Shown piece by piece: positions 1-8,487 of a DNA stretch of 64,000 nt (positions are counted from its first letter, which is position 1; each line of letters starts with the position of its first letter). A model generated the notes under the pieces. The model ran no database searches. It was not told the origin of the DNA and worked only from the letters and a program-made list of their open reading frames with translations. The position numbers and the translations under genes were made by a program. Location of the stretch: the NCBI GenBank assembly GCA_039105265.1, contig JAPFFF010000018.1, positions 1 through 64,000 on the forward strand. The letters run 5' to 3'. The DNA is from Tritrichomonas musculus (Eukaryota > Parabasalia > Tritrichomonadida > Tritrichomonadidae).

Positions 1-7
1 TGAAATA

Positions 8-520
8 ATGTATTCGATGTGGAATGAAGATGAAAATAATCCTTTTTATATTGACCTATCAATCAGCTTTCGTATAAGACCTTTTGAAAATGGTATACAA
101 GATAATTCTGTTAATAGTATTTATGATTTAGCAGATGTATTTAATGTTGGTTTTGAACCTTTTCAAAATAATCCAAACAAATACATGGATTTAGATAATC
201 CGATTGAAGACAAAAATGGGAATACTATTAGATATGAAGGAAAATGGATGAGAGAAATAATATTCGAAGATGTTTGGGATAGAGTTAGCTGTAAAATATA
301 TTCATCAATAGCAGAACAATCATCAAAAGGTTACTTAGGAAATAGTAAAGTTATATTTAACCCAATCAAATACTTCAAGCTAAACTCAACTGATCAACGA
401 TTTTGGATAGAGTTTTATTCAGGGCGTCATAATCAGATACCAGTAAAGATACCAAATAATGAAACATTTTATATTGAGATGCAATTCATGCCATTCAATA
501 AGAAATTGATGTATGTTTAA
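8..520 (+). CDS. Unknown Polinton protein, possible capsid-associated
   Basis: A 170-residue acidic, aromatic-rich product with no motif that I recognise. The C-terminal 60 residues alternate hydrophobic and polar residues (RFWIEFYSG, FYIEMQFM) as in a beta-sandwich, so a minor capsid or virion role is possible but unproven. The reading frame is still open upstream of the first ATG and the window begins there, so the true start may lie outside. It is followed after 11 bases by the integrase gene on the same strand. No counterpart is visible in element B, whose corresponding part is not in the window. Confidence 0.55.
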   Translation: MYSMWNEDENNPFYIDLSISFRIRPFENGIQDNSVNSIYDLADVFNVGFEPFQNNPNKYMDLDNPIEDKNGNTIRYEGKWMREIIFEDVWDRVSCKIYSSIAEQSSKGYLGNSKVIFNPIKYFKLNSTDQRFWIEFYSGRHNQIPVKIPNNETFYIEMQFMPFNKKLMYV

Positions 521-531
521 GACTAATTTAA

Positions 532-1617
532 ATGAACAAAAAGCATTTTAAGACAATTAATGAGCTTCATTCTTTTTTTCCTTGGAGATCTGCCTCTAAA
601 TTTGTTCCACTCGCAAAACGATATGGATTCACAGAAGAAGCCGCATTAGATTATTTAAGGAAGATAGTACATGATGTAAAGGTACCAAAGGCAAAGTTTA
701 TGAATATCTATTCTAAACACTCTGGGGGATATCAAATGGACACATTCATCAATGATAAGACAAAGGATGGTCTCAACTATTTGATGCTAATTAATATTAA
801 CACAAGAAAAGCATATTGTTATCCAATGAAGGGGAAAGGTGCAAAAGAAGTAGTCAAGGCATTAAATAAATTTTTTGAGGACGAGCCAGATGTCTATTCG
901 ATAACATCAGACCAGGATGCTGCTTACTTGTCCAATGATGTATTACAGTTGATGAAGACCAAAAATATTGTTTACACTACTACCGAGGATAATAATCATA
1001 ATGTACTAGGTATCATAAATAGGTTCATGAGAACGATTAGAGACATGGTAGGCGAGAACAGGTTCATCAATGAGAAAGAAATGGATAGTTTAATAGATTC
1101 ATACAACAATTCTCCCCACAGATCATTGGACTATAAGATACCAAACGAGATGACAGAGAAAGATGAAAAAGAATATGTAAAAACCAAGTCGCAAAACAAT
1201 CCATATGACTTTAAACCAAATGATAGAGTTAGAATTATTCAGGCCAAGGAGCCATTTTCGAAGCGCAGGAACAAGGTAAGCAAGGAAGCATATATAGTTG
1301 ATTCAAAGGCTGGGAACCAATTTATAATTAAGTCCAAAGATGAGTCAATAGACAAACTCCCTGGTTATAGGTTAATCAAGACACAAAACAAAAATATTGC
1401 ACAAACACTTAAGGGAGGCAAGAGAGGTATTGTGGAGAAGATTATTTCTTATGATACAACAAAGAACAAATATAAAATTAAATACAGCGAAGGAACAGAA
1501 GACATCATACCGGCTAAAAATTTACGAGAAGGTGCTCCAACAAAGCTATCTAATCTTGAAGTAGATTACTGGTCAAAGAAGAAAAATATACCCAATGGAA
1601 TAAAAAAGTGGATTTAA
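532..1617 (+). CDS. Polinton integrase, RVE family
   Basis: The product is a retroviral-type (RVE, RNase H fold) integrase that would insert the element's DNA into the host chromosome. The core spans about residues 55-210. It has the first strand with QMDTF near residue 70, the second acidic strand ITSDQDAAY near 124-131, and the helix with the RF-x-RTIRD pattern typical of Polinton and LTR-element integrases near 163-171. Downstream, residues 225-290 (starting NDRVRII) look like the SH3-like DNA-binding domain. Residues about 297-335 (GIVEKIISYD, then IPAKNLREG) resemble a chromo/tudor-like C-terminal reader. Length (361 aa) is normal for the family. The ATPase gene follows 10 bases later. 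Confidence 0.88.
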   Translation: MNKKHFKTINELHSFFPWRSASKFVPLAKRYGFTEEAALDYLRKIVHDVKVPKAKFMNIYSKHSGGYQMDTFINDKTKDGLNYLMLININTRKAYCYPMKGKGAKEVVKALNKFFEDEPDVYSITSDQDAAYLSNDVLQLMKTKNIVYTTTEDNNHNVLGIINRFMRTIRDMVGENRFINEKEMDSLIDSYNNSPHRSLDYKIPNEMTEKDEKEYVKTKSQNNPYDFKPNDRVRIIQAKEPFSKRRNKVSKEAYIVDSKAGNQFIIKSKDESIDKLPGYRLIKTQNKNIAQTLKGGKRGIVEKIISYDTTKNKYKIKYSEGTEDIIPAKNLREGAPTKLSNLEVDYWSKKKNIPNGIKKWI

Positions 1618-1627
1618 CGAATATTAA

Positions 1628-2485
1628 ATGTCTAAACAAATAATGAAAGAAGTGGAATCCTTAATCCAAAAGACAATGAAGAAGAACCAGAAAGAGATAG
1701 AGGCAGCACTGATGAAACCTCTCCATCCTTCCTACCCTTTTAGTACGAATGGAATTTATTTTCTTATTGGTAAACCAGGTGCAGGTAAGAGTTATTGGTT
1801 GTGGAAACACATACTAATTACTGAACGTCTATTTAAGCATCCGTACTATCAAAAAATAATATTTTGCTCAAGTTCTGGAAAAGCAGACAAAACGGCTGAG
1901 GCAATGAGTAAAGAGGTAAAGACACCAATAGTATATCTTAATGAAGCCCAATTGATGGATTACCTAAAGAAACACCTCAAAAGAAAAATAAAATATTATG
2001 CAATGGTTAAACATGTATTATCTAAGATGAAGGAAACAAATGAAGAAATGCAGAGACTTATAAACAAGCACTCCCTCCAAGAAATAGATGATAGAATAGT
2101 ATATATAGCCAATAAGTTAGTAAAATACCAAACCTCTTCTTACCCATATAACACACTAATAATATTGGATGACTGTGCAGGAAGCGATTTGTTAACACAT
2201 AATAATACTGAATTCCTTAGACTATTAACCAAGACAAGACATTATAATATTACCTGCATCATGGCTATTCAGACAATCAGATTCGTACACATAAATGCAA
2301 AAAGATTGGCCACGGATATCATATGCTATAGTGGATACTCAGAAGAAGATTTTACTTCCTTGCTTCAACAAACAAATAACAACCTTAATATCAAGAAGAC
2401 GGTAAAAGAATATTTACAGCATAGAGATCTTCATTCAAAATTTATTATGAACATAACCGCCAATAAATATTACTTTGAAAAGTAG
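1628..2485 (+). CDS. Genome packaging ATPase, A32/FtsK-HerA type
   Basis: The product is a P-loop ATPase of the kind that pumps viral DNA into preformed capsids. Walker A reads GKPGAGKS at about residues 48-55 and Walker B reads LIILDDCA at about 177-184, the acidic pair being D181-D182. A downstream QT-containing strand (IMAIQTIRF) matches the sensor region of A32-like ATPases. Length (285 aa) is close to other Polinton ATPases. It lies in the virion gene block between integrase and the capsid-associated genes, 17 bases before the next start, on the same strand. Its counterpart in element B is not in the window. Confidence 0.9.
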   Translation: MSKQIMKEVESLIQKTMKKNQKEIEAALMKPLHPSYPFSTNGIYFLIGKPGAGKSYWLWKHILITERLFKHPYYQKIIFCSSSGKADKTAEAMSKEVKTPIVYLNEAQLMDYLKKHLKRKIKYYAMVKHVLSKMKETNEEMQRLINKHSLQEIDDRIVYIANKLVKYQTSSYPYNTLIILDDCAGSDLLTHNNTEFLRLLTKTRHYNITCIMAIQTIRFVHINAKRLATDIICYSGYSEEDFTSLLQQTNNNLNIKKTVKEYLQHRDLHSKFIMNITANKYYFEK

Positions 2486-2502
2486 TTTTATTTGTAAATT
2501 AA

Positions 2503-3033
2503 ATGCCTTCAGGAACTATAGATTCTGGAAAATATATTCAATCTACTACACCAGATTCTGGTGGTAGTACTTTTGGGAAATTTATAAATAATGCATGGAA
2601 TTCTGTAAAATCTGGTTTTGGGAAAGTAAGTAAATTCATTGGTGATAGTGCAGTTGGTAAAGCTGGTAAATGGGCTTGGAAAAATAAGGCACCAATATTA
2701 AATACCGTAGGAGGAGCAACACAAGCTTTTGGAACAATAACGGGTAATCCAGCAGCAATAGGTATAGGTAAAGGATTGACAACAATAGCAAGTGGAATAA
2801 AAGAAGGAGAAGTAAAGGCAGCATTAGAAAAGAATATAGCAGAAAGACAACCTAATCCGTTAGGTAGTAATGTAATGTATGCAGATTTTCCACGCATTCA
2901 TTATTCGAGAAAGCCAGCTGCTTATAAAATATATCAGAACAGAAGTAAATATGTGGACGAAGCAGAAGCACATATAGCGAAATTGAATAAAAGAAAGAGA
3001 AAGAAATCAAGAAAAACAAAGAAAACTCAATAA
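2503..3033 (+). CDS. Small virion-type protein, pVI-like candidate
   Basis: A 176-residue product. The N-terminal segment (STFGKFINNAWNSVKSGFGK) could form an amphipathic helix, as in adenovirus pVI. A Gly/Ala/Ile-rich hydrophobic middle follows at about residues 68-105, and the C-terminus is strongly basic (KRKRKKSRKTKK). Position between the packaging ATPase and the capsid gene fits a minor virion component that may disrupt membranes and bind DNA. The pVI comparison rests on composition, layout and gene order, not on an alignment. Antisense ORFs across this gene are reading shadows. Confidence 0.65.
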   Translation: MPSGTIDSGKYIQSTTPDSGGSTFGKFINNAWNSVKSGFGKVSKFIGDSAVGKAGKWAWKNKAPILNTVGGATQAFGTITGNPAAIGIGKGLTTIASGIKEGEVKAALEKNIAERQPNPLGSNVMYADFPRIHYSRKPAAYKIYQNRSKYVDEAEAHIAKLNKRKRKKSRKTKKTQ

Positions 3034-3064
3034 AACTCAATAAAATGATTTTTTTATCAATTAA

Positions 3065-3607
3065 ATGTCTAAGCATTTGACAGGATCAAAAAGATTACAA
3101 GTAATACAGAACTGGCTTAATGGTCGTGAGGACCCTGATTGGGATGTGCTTCCTACCAAAAAAGAAAACAAATATATAGTAAAAAGAAGAGAGCAACCAT
3201 TAACAAAACCACCACCTGAACCATTAACTAAAACAGAAACGATTGAAGAAAAAGTTGTTGGTCAGAATTCCGACCCACCTGAGGAAATACCAAAACCCAA
3301 AAAACCAATAATTGAAGAACAACCAAAACAAGTATATGACCCAACAATAAATATAGAAATACTAAACCAATTAAAGCTATTGGGTGAAGAGTTTAAAAAC
3401 GAAAGGGCTAAGAAAGAACAGAAGAAAATGATAAAAGATGTAATACAAAAACAAATGAGAAAACCATATTATCCACAGTTTACTCAGCCACAATACATCC
3501 AAGAACCAAATCAAATAGAAGACGAATCAGAAGAGGAACCAATACCAGTAATCCCACCTCAACCTATTCGTAGAAGACGAAATAATATTTTCTCTGATAT
3601 GATTTAA
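3065..3607 (+). CDS. Proline- and charge-rich Polinton protein
   Basis: A 180-residue hydrophilic product. It starts with a short folded-looking segment (GSKRLQVIQNWLNG). A Pro/Glu/Lys-rich stretch follows (about 38-95), then a helical charged region (about 98-135, ILNQLKLLGEEFKNERAKKEQ), and a Pro/Gln/Glu tail ending in an RRRR patch near residue 170. No known domain is recognised. Its place directly before the major capsid gene suggests a scaffold or core protein, which is inference from gene order only. A T-rich tract (TTTTTTTATC) sits about 15 bases before the ATG, as before other genes of these elements. Confidence 0.65.
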   Translation: MSKHLTGSKRLQVIQNWLNGREDPDWDVLPTKKENKYIVKRREQPLTKPPPEPLTKTETIEEKVVGQNSDPPEEIPKPKKPIIEEQPKQVYDPTINIEILNQLKLLGEEFKNERAKKEQKKMIKDVIQKQMRKPYYPQFTQPQYIQEPNQIEDESEEEPIPVIPPQPIRRRRNNIFSDMI

Positions 3608-3638
3608 TTTGCTTTTGTTATTTTTCTCAAAAGAAAAT

Positions 3639-5213
3639 ATGTTAAATCCAGAAATTGAACTAAGGACGTCAGCTGAAACATGTACCCAAATTGCTAGCTA
3701 TTTTGATATTGTTGATAATTGTATAGCCTTATCAGATACCAACAAGCAATACACAATTAGTCCACAAACATCATATTCTCCATCGCCTCCAATACCTCAA
3801 GGCTCATATACAAGTGCAATTATATCACCTAACACAAACAATACAGCAGACATATATAATGGATTTATTAGAGCTGACATGGAGGTAAAGATTAAAGAAA
3901 TGGCAGAACAAGAAGTTAAAGCAACAATTGATGGTGAATATCAATTCAACAGAGTATGGTTTGGTTTCAAGGATGCTAGAGATGCTGTTGAGAAATATGA
4001 AATAGTAGCTAACGGAATAACGATATATACCCAGAACTTTGGTTGCGAAGAATCATTTCTAACTGCATGTTGTGCGAATGAAACAACAAAGAGAGCAGAT
4101 GTATATTCAAAGGCAAGACATAAAGATATATGGAATGGTAATTCAGGCAGCAGAACAGGATTTATTGTTGATTGGGCCGAAGGATGGAAAGACAAAACAT
4201 ATAAAATTCACCTAAAGATTGATTTAAGAAGGTTCTTACCATTATCAAATATTAAATACCTTCCAGCATTTGCAGGCAAGATTGAACTCCGATTATTCTT
4301 TTCATGTGAAGGTATGGTATGTTGTCCAATGGGTCCAGGAAAAAGTTTTGAACATAATAATGTCGTTAATTCAACTTACACATTACCAATCATCACAAAT
4401 GAATTTACACCCATTAAAGAACCAATTATTATGTATACAGGTTTAACTAATAAAGTACTAACAGCAAAAGACAGAACATTTCAAGTCACTGAATATAAAG
4501 TTACTGAGTGTTCATCTATTATTCCTTGTTTTGGTATAGAAGATAATATTTATTCCAGTCTAGTACAAAGATATGCTGACCCAACTCATCCACTAACATT
4601 TCCAACCCAAACACTTTCTGTCTATACTACTACTGCTCCATTAAAGAATCCGAATTGTAAATCCACCTGCACCATTACTCCACGTTTTGTTGATTCCATA
4701 TTTTGTCTATTTCCAGAAAAGCATACCCATCACACAGTATTTAAGAATCCACAATTTAAGTTATTCCAATTAAACTGTGGTGGGTATGGAAACATTCCTG
4801 CAAAGCCATTTGGTACAACTGTTGAATACCCAGAGTTCCTTGAATATTGTCAGAACGCAATGAACTTGAATGGAGGACAGAGTGGATTTAATAAAGAAGT
4901 TGTTGCATCATTAACCAATGACCAACCATACGCACGCTCTATTGGAAATTATCCTGATGACCGAACAAGTTTCTTTATTGCTCTCCCAACTGAAACTGAT
5001 AATACATATCAACAAGGATTAACCTCTTTGTCACCAATCAATTTTGAAATAATTGTAACACAAGAAACAGGTGAAAGTACATATGCAAAAGATGTTCAAA
5101 CACCACCTTTAATATGCCTCTTATTTGATTCTTCTATATCTATCTTAGTTCAACCGAATGGCATGCCACCTTTAGTTCGCTTGGGCAATTATGATCTGAC
5201 CTCAAGGGATTAA
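3639..5213 (+). CDS. Major capsid protein, double jelly-roll type
   Basis: A 524-residue product starting at the ATG at 3639; an upstream TTG-initiated extension is not needed. It sits after the ATPase, as the major capsid gene does in other Polintons. It is beta-rich with alternating hydrophobic strands, and its middle (about 190-230, with LKIDLRRFLPL and GKIELRLFFS) resembles the strand-helix-strand pattern of double-jelly-roll capsid proteins. It is Cys-rich (several CC and C-x2-C spots). The C-terminal 160 residues are closely matched by the start of element B at 21780-22274, the best-conserved stretch shared by both elements. The family call rests on size, position and fold pattern. Confidence 0.78.
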   Translation: MLNPEIELRTSAETCTQIASYFDIVDNCIALSDTNKQYTISPQTSYSPSPPIPQGSYTSAIISPNTNNTADIYNGFIRADMEVKIKEMAEQEVKATIDGEYQFNRVWFGFKDARDAVEKYEIVANGITIYTQNFGCEESFLTACCANETTKRADVYSKARHKDIWNGNSGSRTGFIVDWAEGWKDKTYKIHLKIDLRRFLPLSNIKYLPAFAGKIELRLFFSCEGMVCCPMGPGKSFEHNNVVNSTYTLPIITNEFTPIKEPIIMYTGLTNKVLTAKDRTFQVTEYKVTECSSIIPCFGIEDNIYSSLVQRYADPTHPLTFPTQTLSVYTTTAPLKNPNCKSTCTITPRFVDSIFCLFPEKHTHHTVFKNPQFKLFQLNCGGYGNIPAKPFGTTVEYPEFLEYCQNAMNLNGGQSGFNKEVVASLTNDQPYARSIGNYPDDRTSFFIALPTETDNTYQQGLTSLSPINFEIIVTQETGESTYAKDVQTPPLICLLFDSSISILVQPNGMPPLVRLGNYDLTSRD

Positions 5214-5281
5214 GTAACAAAAATAATTGCGTCTTTCTATTTTAATTATATTTTTTTATTATCACTATACATAAATACAAA

Positions 5282-5891
5282 ATGACAGAAGAACAAGCAA
5301 TCGAATTTGTTACAATAAATGAGTATCCTGATTATGAAATACTAAACCAATACCCATTCACTATTAGACGAAAAGATAATCATTATGAAGTAAAGGAATG
5401 CATATTGATAAAAGTACTGGATATGTTCGTGTAAACATAAATAGAAAAACATGCTAAGAAGCATAAATTATAGCAAAGCAGTTCCTCCCTAATCCAGATA
5501 ATCTTCCTTTCATAGATCATCTTAATAGAGATAGAACTGATTATCATTTGAGCAATCTTCGTTGGTGTTCTCAGTAAAATAACAGAAATGCTTCAGGAAG
5601 ACACGGGGTTGCATATGAGTTTATAGATGACATACCAAATGATGCAATTGTTATTACTCACTATGACCTAAAAATGAAAGAAGAGTATTTGATGAAAATA
5701 AATATTATTACTATTATGATGAAGAGACTGAAGAAGATATCTTTTACCAAAGGATAACTGATGATGTTTATAGAATTATGCATATTAATACAGCTAAAGG
5801 TGGTAGAAAATTCATTGCGACAAGAGATATAAATAATAAGCAAACAACATTCTACATCCATACTTTCAAACAACAATACGGATTAGACTAA
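5282..5891 (+). pseudogene. Decayed HNH endonuclease relic
   Basis: This stretch is clearly related to the intact HNH genes at 7432 and 22311: it has the N-terminal pattern IEFV...YEIL.QYPFTIRRKD, the HNH-type core (around IDHLNRDRTDYH) and the C-terminal YYYYDEETEEDIFYQR block. It occupies the same slot (between capsid gene and the 149-residue gene) as the intact HNH gene at 22311 in element B, so it was inherited from a common ancestor of the two elements. It is broken by a small number of disruptions and is treated as a fossil. Confidence 0.8.
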
Positions 5892-5927
5892 AAAAATTTT
5901 ATTTATATTTTTTTATTTCCATACAAA

Positions 5928-6377
5928 ATGGAGCAACAATTCAAGGTATATGATTACATCAATAATGTTATTTCCCTCGCTGATAACCCAGAAGATTTTA
6001 AGGAAAGTAATTTCGCTATCCTTTGTGATCGATATCCAATTCAACTTTCAAAAAATAAATATTTAGCAAAAGTCATCTACATATCAATTAAGGCGGACAA
6101 GAACGTATGGAGGATATATCCGGACAAGATTAAAGAATATGATATAGAACACATAGTATTAAATACTAACTCAAGAAGGAAAATTAATTATAAAATGAAT
6201 GAGTTTTTTGTTAATGGTTCAAATAAGGAACAAAATTATGAGGAATACAGTTATTACAATTATTCAATAGAATTAGCATCCAAAAAGACTAAAACAATGA
6301 TAGAGGAATTACGTAAGAAATATGAATTAAATACACCTGAACTATTTATCGGTCTCCATCAAGAGCTAGTTCTGTAA
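5928..6377 (+). CDS. Conserved Polinton protein, unknown function
   Basis: A 149-residue acidic product with no recognised motif. It starts EQQFKVYDYINNVISLAD and is rich in Tyr, Asn and Glu. The orthologue in element B (22961-23413) is collinear, with clear amino-acid conservation across its full length (KVYDYINN, RIYPDKIKEY, NYKMNEFFVNGSN, TPELF). That argues for selection on the protein rather than chance. A T-rich tract ending about 12 bases before the ATG resembles those before neighbouring genes. Confidence 0.7.
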   Translation: MEQQFKVYDYINNVISLADNPEDFKESNFAILCDRYPIQLSKNKYLAKVIYISIKADKNVWRIYPDKIKEYDIEHIVLNTNSRRKINYKMNEFFVNGSNKEQNYEEYSYYNYSIELASKKTKTMIEELRKKYELNTPELFIGLHQELVL

Positions 6378-6416
6378 GTCGGAATCTCGACCGACCAATT
6401 TTTTTTTGAAAAAGAA

Positions 6417-6845
6417 ATGAATAAGTACAGAAAACCCAATTCTACTACAGTTGGAGCAGAAGGGACAATGTTTAATGAAGGAACTAAGACTGAGAAGACA
6501 ATAGAGTTTAATCACTTTGGCATATTTTCTAATGACAATACTTACGCAGTTACGTTTAACCCAAGAATTAATAGACCACCAACAAAGTATATGGAAAACA
6601 AACCAGTCAAACCACCAAAGAGTAATCAACATAAAACAAAACCATTACACGAACCACCTGTTAGTATTACAGATGGAGGGTATTATTTGAAGAAAGATAA
6701 AGCACCCAAAGCTCCTATTCTTCCTCCATACTTAAAGAAACCAGAGAAATTAGGAGAAATACAAGGTAGAGCGGATGAAAGAAATAAAGGAAGGATTGGA
6801 TACTTTAAACCAATTAATGTTAAGCAAGCTAATATTCATTACTGA
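6417..6845 (+). CDS. Conserved Polinton protein, proline-rich
   Basis: A 142-residue basic, Pro- and Lys-rich product. Its first half is probably folded (VGAEGTMFNEGTKTE, then NHFGIFSNDNTYAVTFNP). A PPxK-rich middle follows (about 55-75), then a strongly conserved block EPPVSITDGGYYLKKDKAP. The orthologue in element B is at 23443-23871 with most of these blocks nearly identical. The function is not recognised. The antisense ORF over the same bases is a shadow. Confidence 0.7.
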   Translation: MNKYRKPNSTTVGAEGTMFNEGTKTEKTIEFNHFGIFSNDNTYAVTFNPRINRPPTKYMENKPVKPPKSNQHKTKPLHEPPVSITDGGYYLKKDKAPKAPILPPYLKKPEKLGEIQGRADERNKGRIGYFKPINVKQANIHY

Positions 6846-6904
6846 TTGATTATCAACTTTTTTTCGAAAGGAAATGATAAAGAAGAGAACTCATCACGAA
6901 TGGT

Positions 6905-7402
6905 GTGCAGGCGAACGTTTCATTAGAACCTCAAGCAGCAGCTCAGTCAACAAGCAATATAAATAATAATATTATTATAAACAAAAGGGATGATGGAAAA
7001 GAAGAAATTGTTATCACTCGTAATGTTGAATTAGAAGAGAATCAAGAAGAAGAAACAAAGGATGTTAAGTACGTGATACTTGAAACGTATGCAAAAATCT
7101 TGTTAGACCAGGACAAAGCATTATTATCCAACTTAATATCAAAGAATTGTATAATTGTCCCTGTTACTGCCTTATCTAATATAATTAAAACAATTATTAA
7201 GGCGGAGGTGGTAGAAATAAGTCTTGATGAGGATGTAGGTTGTTGTGCAGGGAAAGCTAATCCAATACGTAAGATAGATTCCATTAAGATAGTAAATGAT
7301 AATGGAGAAGTATGTACTGATTTCAAAACATACTTTAATCCTCAGTACAATGAATTAGTTAACAAATATCATCTTTGTCTGAAATACAGTATCAACATGT
7401 AA
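6905..7402 (+). CDS. Conserved Polinton protein, start uncertain
   Basis: The 165-residue frame matches element B's 175-residue gene at 23896-24423 nearly throughout. Shared features are an N-terminal low-complexity segment (SLEPQAAAQSTSNINNNIII), a short predicted coil with acidic residues, and a C-terminal domain with a conserved GCCAGKANPIRKI motif. No family is recognised; the two adjacent cysteines could bind metal or be structural. The frame begins at a non-ATG codon, so the 5' end is uncertain and may be decayed. Confidence 0.6.
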   Translation: MQANVSLEPQAAAQSTSNINNNIIINKRDDGKEEIVITRNVELEENQEEETKDVKYVILETYAKILLDQDKALLSNLISKNCIIVPVTALSNIIKTIIKAEVVEISLDEDVGCCAGKANPIRKIDSIKIVNDNGEVCTDFKTYFNPQYNELVNKYHLCLKYSINM

Positions 7403-7412
7403 AAATATGATA

Positions 7413-7431
7413 TTTTTTTACCTCTACTGAA
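7413..7431 (+). promoter_or_regulatory. T-tract box before HNH gene
   Basis: A run of seven T followed by A, CCTCTACTGA and A stands directly before the ATG of the HNH gene. It closely matches the boxes before 22311 and 22961 in element B (ATTTTTTTAT then CTCTATTGAA or CTTTACAGAA). The recurrence of this T7-A...CTYTAYWGAA pattern at fixed distance from start codons of unrelated genes suggests an element-specific promoter or leader signal. This is inferred from sequence only. Confidence 0.5.
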
Positions 7432-8037
7432 ATGACAACTGATCAGGTTATTGATTTTGTTCCACTTCTCGGTTTCGAAGATAAGTATGAAATATTAAAC
7501 CAATACCCTTATACTGTTAGGCGGAAAGACAATAAATATATTGTTAAAGAAAGTGTATATAACAAAGGGTATGTTTTATTAAAGTTGAATTCAAAAACAT
7601 TTATTAAACATAGAATTATAGCCAAGCAGTTTCTCCCTAACCCTGACAATCTAGCTTGTGTTGATCATATCAATCATGACAGAGCTGATAATAGACTAGA
7701 AAACTTACGATGGACATCTCATATAGAAAATAATACAAACAGATCAATCTCAACAAAGAATTCAAATATAATATACAAGTTTGTTGATAAATTACCAAGT
7801 ACATCAACCGTAATAAATAAATATAATAGGCATCAATTAAAACCTAATCATTATTATTATTATCATAATGAAGAAACTGATGAAGATGAATTTTATTTAA
7901 AAATAACTGACGAGTCATACAAACGACTTTACATCAATGAAATGGAATGCGGAACTAAATACGTATTAATGTATGATACTAATAACAAAAGAGTTAATGT
8001 TTGTATAACAAAATTTAAATTATTATATGATCTGTAA
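7432..8037 (+). CDS. HNH homing-type endonuclease, intact copy
   Basis: A 201-residue protein of the NUMOD4-HNH type seen in free-standing homing endonucleases. The N-terminal NUMOD4-like motif (YEILNQYPYTVRRKDN) is at about residues 19-34. The HNH core (FLPNPDN, CVDHINHDRADNRLENL) is at about 68-95, and RWTSHIENNTNRS follows as the usual downstream strand-helix. The last 90 residues are an acidic, Tyr-rich region shared with the related genes. It would cut a specific DNA site and spread by repair of the break. It lies between the 165-residue gene and the AT-hook gene, where element B has no insertion, which fits recent mobility. Confidence 0.85.
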   Translation: MTTDQVIDFVPLLGFEDKYEILNQYPYTVRRKDNKYIVKESVYNKGYVLLKLNSKTFIKHRIIAKQFLPNPDNLACVDHINHDRADNRLENLRWTSHIENNTNRSISTKNSNIIYKFVDKLPSTSTVINKYNRHQLKPNHYYYYHNEETDEDEFYLKITDESYKRLYINEMECGTKYVLMYDTNNKRVNVCITKFKLLYDL

Positions 8038-8066
8038 TTATTATTTGTTTTTTTATTTTTATCAAA

Positions 8067-8348
8067 ATGACGAGTAAAATAGACCTAAACCAATTCAAGA
8101 AAACAGAAGTAATAAAGAAATTGTCCAAATCGAAGTCAAGTGAGAATCTGACGTCAATAGATACTCCGAAAAGAGGCAGGAAGAGTAAATATAATACCCC
8201 TGAAGAAAGACTTGAAGCCAGACGACAACAACAAAAAGAATATAGACAAAGAAAGAAGCAAGAGTTAGAGGAATTGAAGAAAATTGCTCAATTCGCTGCG
8301 AGCACTCGCGAAGCTCAAATGGTTACTGCTGAGAAGAAAGAAGCATGA
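8067..8348 (+). CDS. Small AT-hook/basic DNA-binding protein
   Basis: A 93-residue protein. It has an N-terminal block (IDLNQFKKTEVIKKLSKSKS) and an AT-hook-like core (KRGRKSKY) at about residues 37-44. A highly basic helix (EERLEARRQQQKEYRQRKK) follows, running into a Leu/Glu heptad-like segment (QELEELKKI). The arrangement resembles a minimal bZIP: basic region followed by a short zipper. The element B orthologue (24454-24768) keeps every part. It may regulate element transcription or coat DNA. Assignment is by motif only. Confidence 0.7.
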   Translation: MTSKIDLNQFKKTEVIKKLSKSKSSENLTSIDTPKRGRKSKYNTPEERLEARRQQQKEYRQRKKQELEELKKIAQFAASTREAQMVTAEKKEA

Positions 8349-8369
8349 AAACAAAAAATCTTCATCTTA

Positions 8370-8457
8370 TTTTTGGTTTCGCTAATGTTCTTTGTTCCTA
8401 GATGTTCCCGGATAATTCAGTTCGTGAAAAATGAGGTGGACAGATGACAGATGACAG
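8370..8457 (+). repeat. Left arm of 88-bp inverted repeat
   Basis: It starts TTTTTGGTTT, has a central perfect block TTGTTCCTAGATGTTCCCGG and ends with the direct repeat GACAGATGACAGATGACAG. It pairs with 10774-10861 in opposite orientation with about 12 mismatches, concentrated in two short patches. The arm lies in the spacer between the AT-hook gene stop and the 3' end of the reverse-strand primase-helicase gene. Confidence 0.85.
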
Positions 8458-8487
8458 AACGAGAGGCAAAAATATAACAAATCTTTT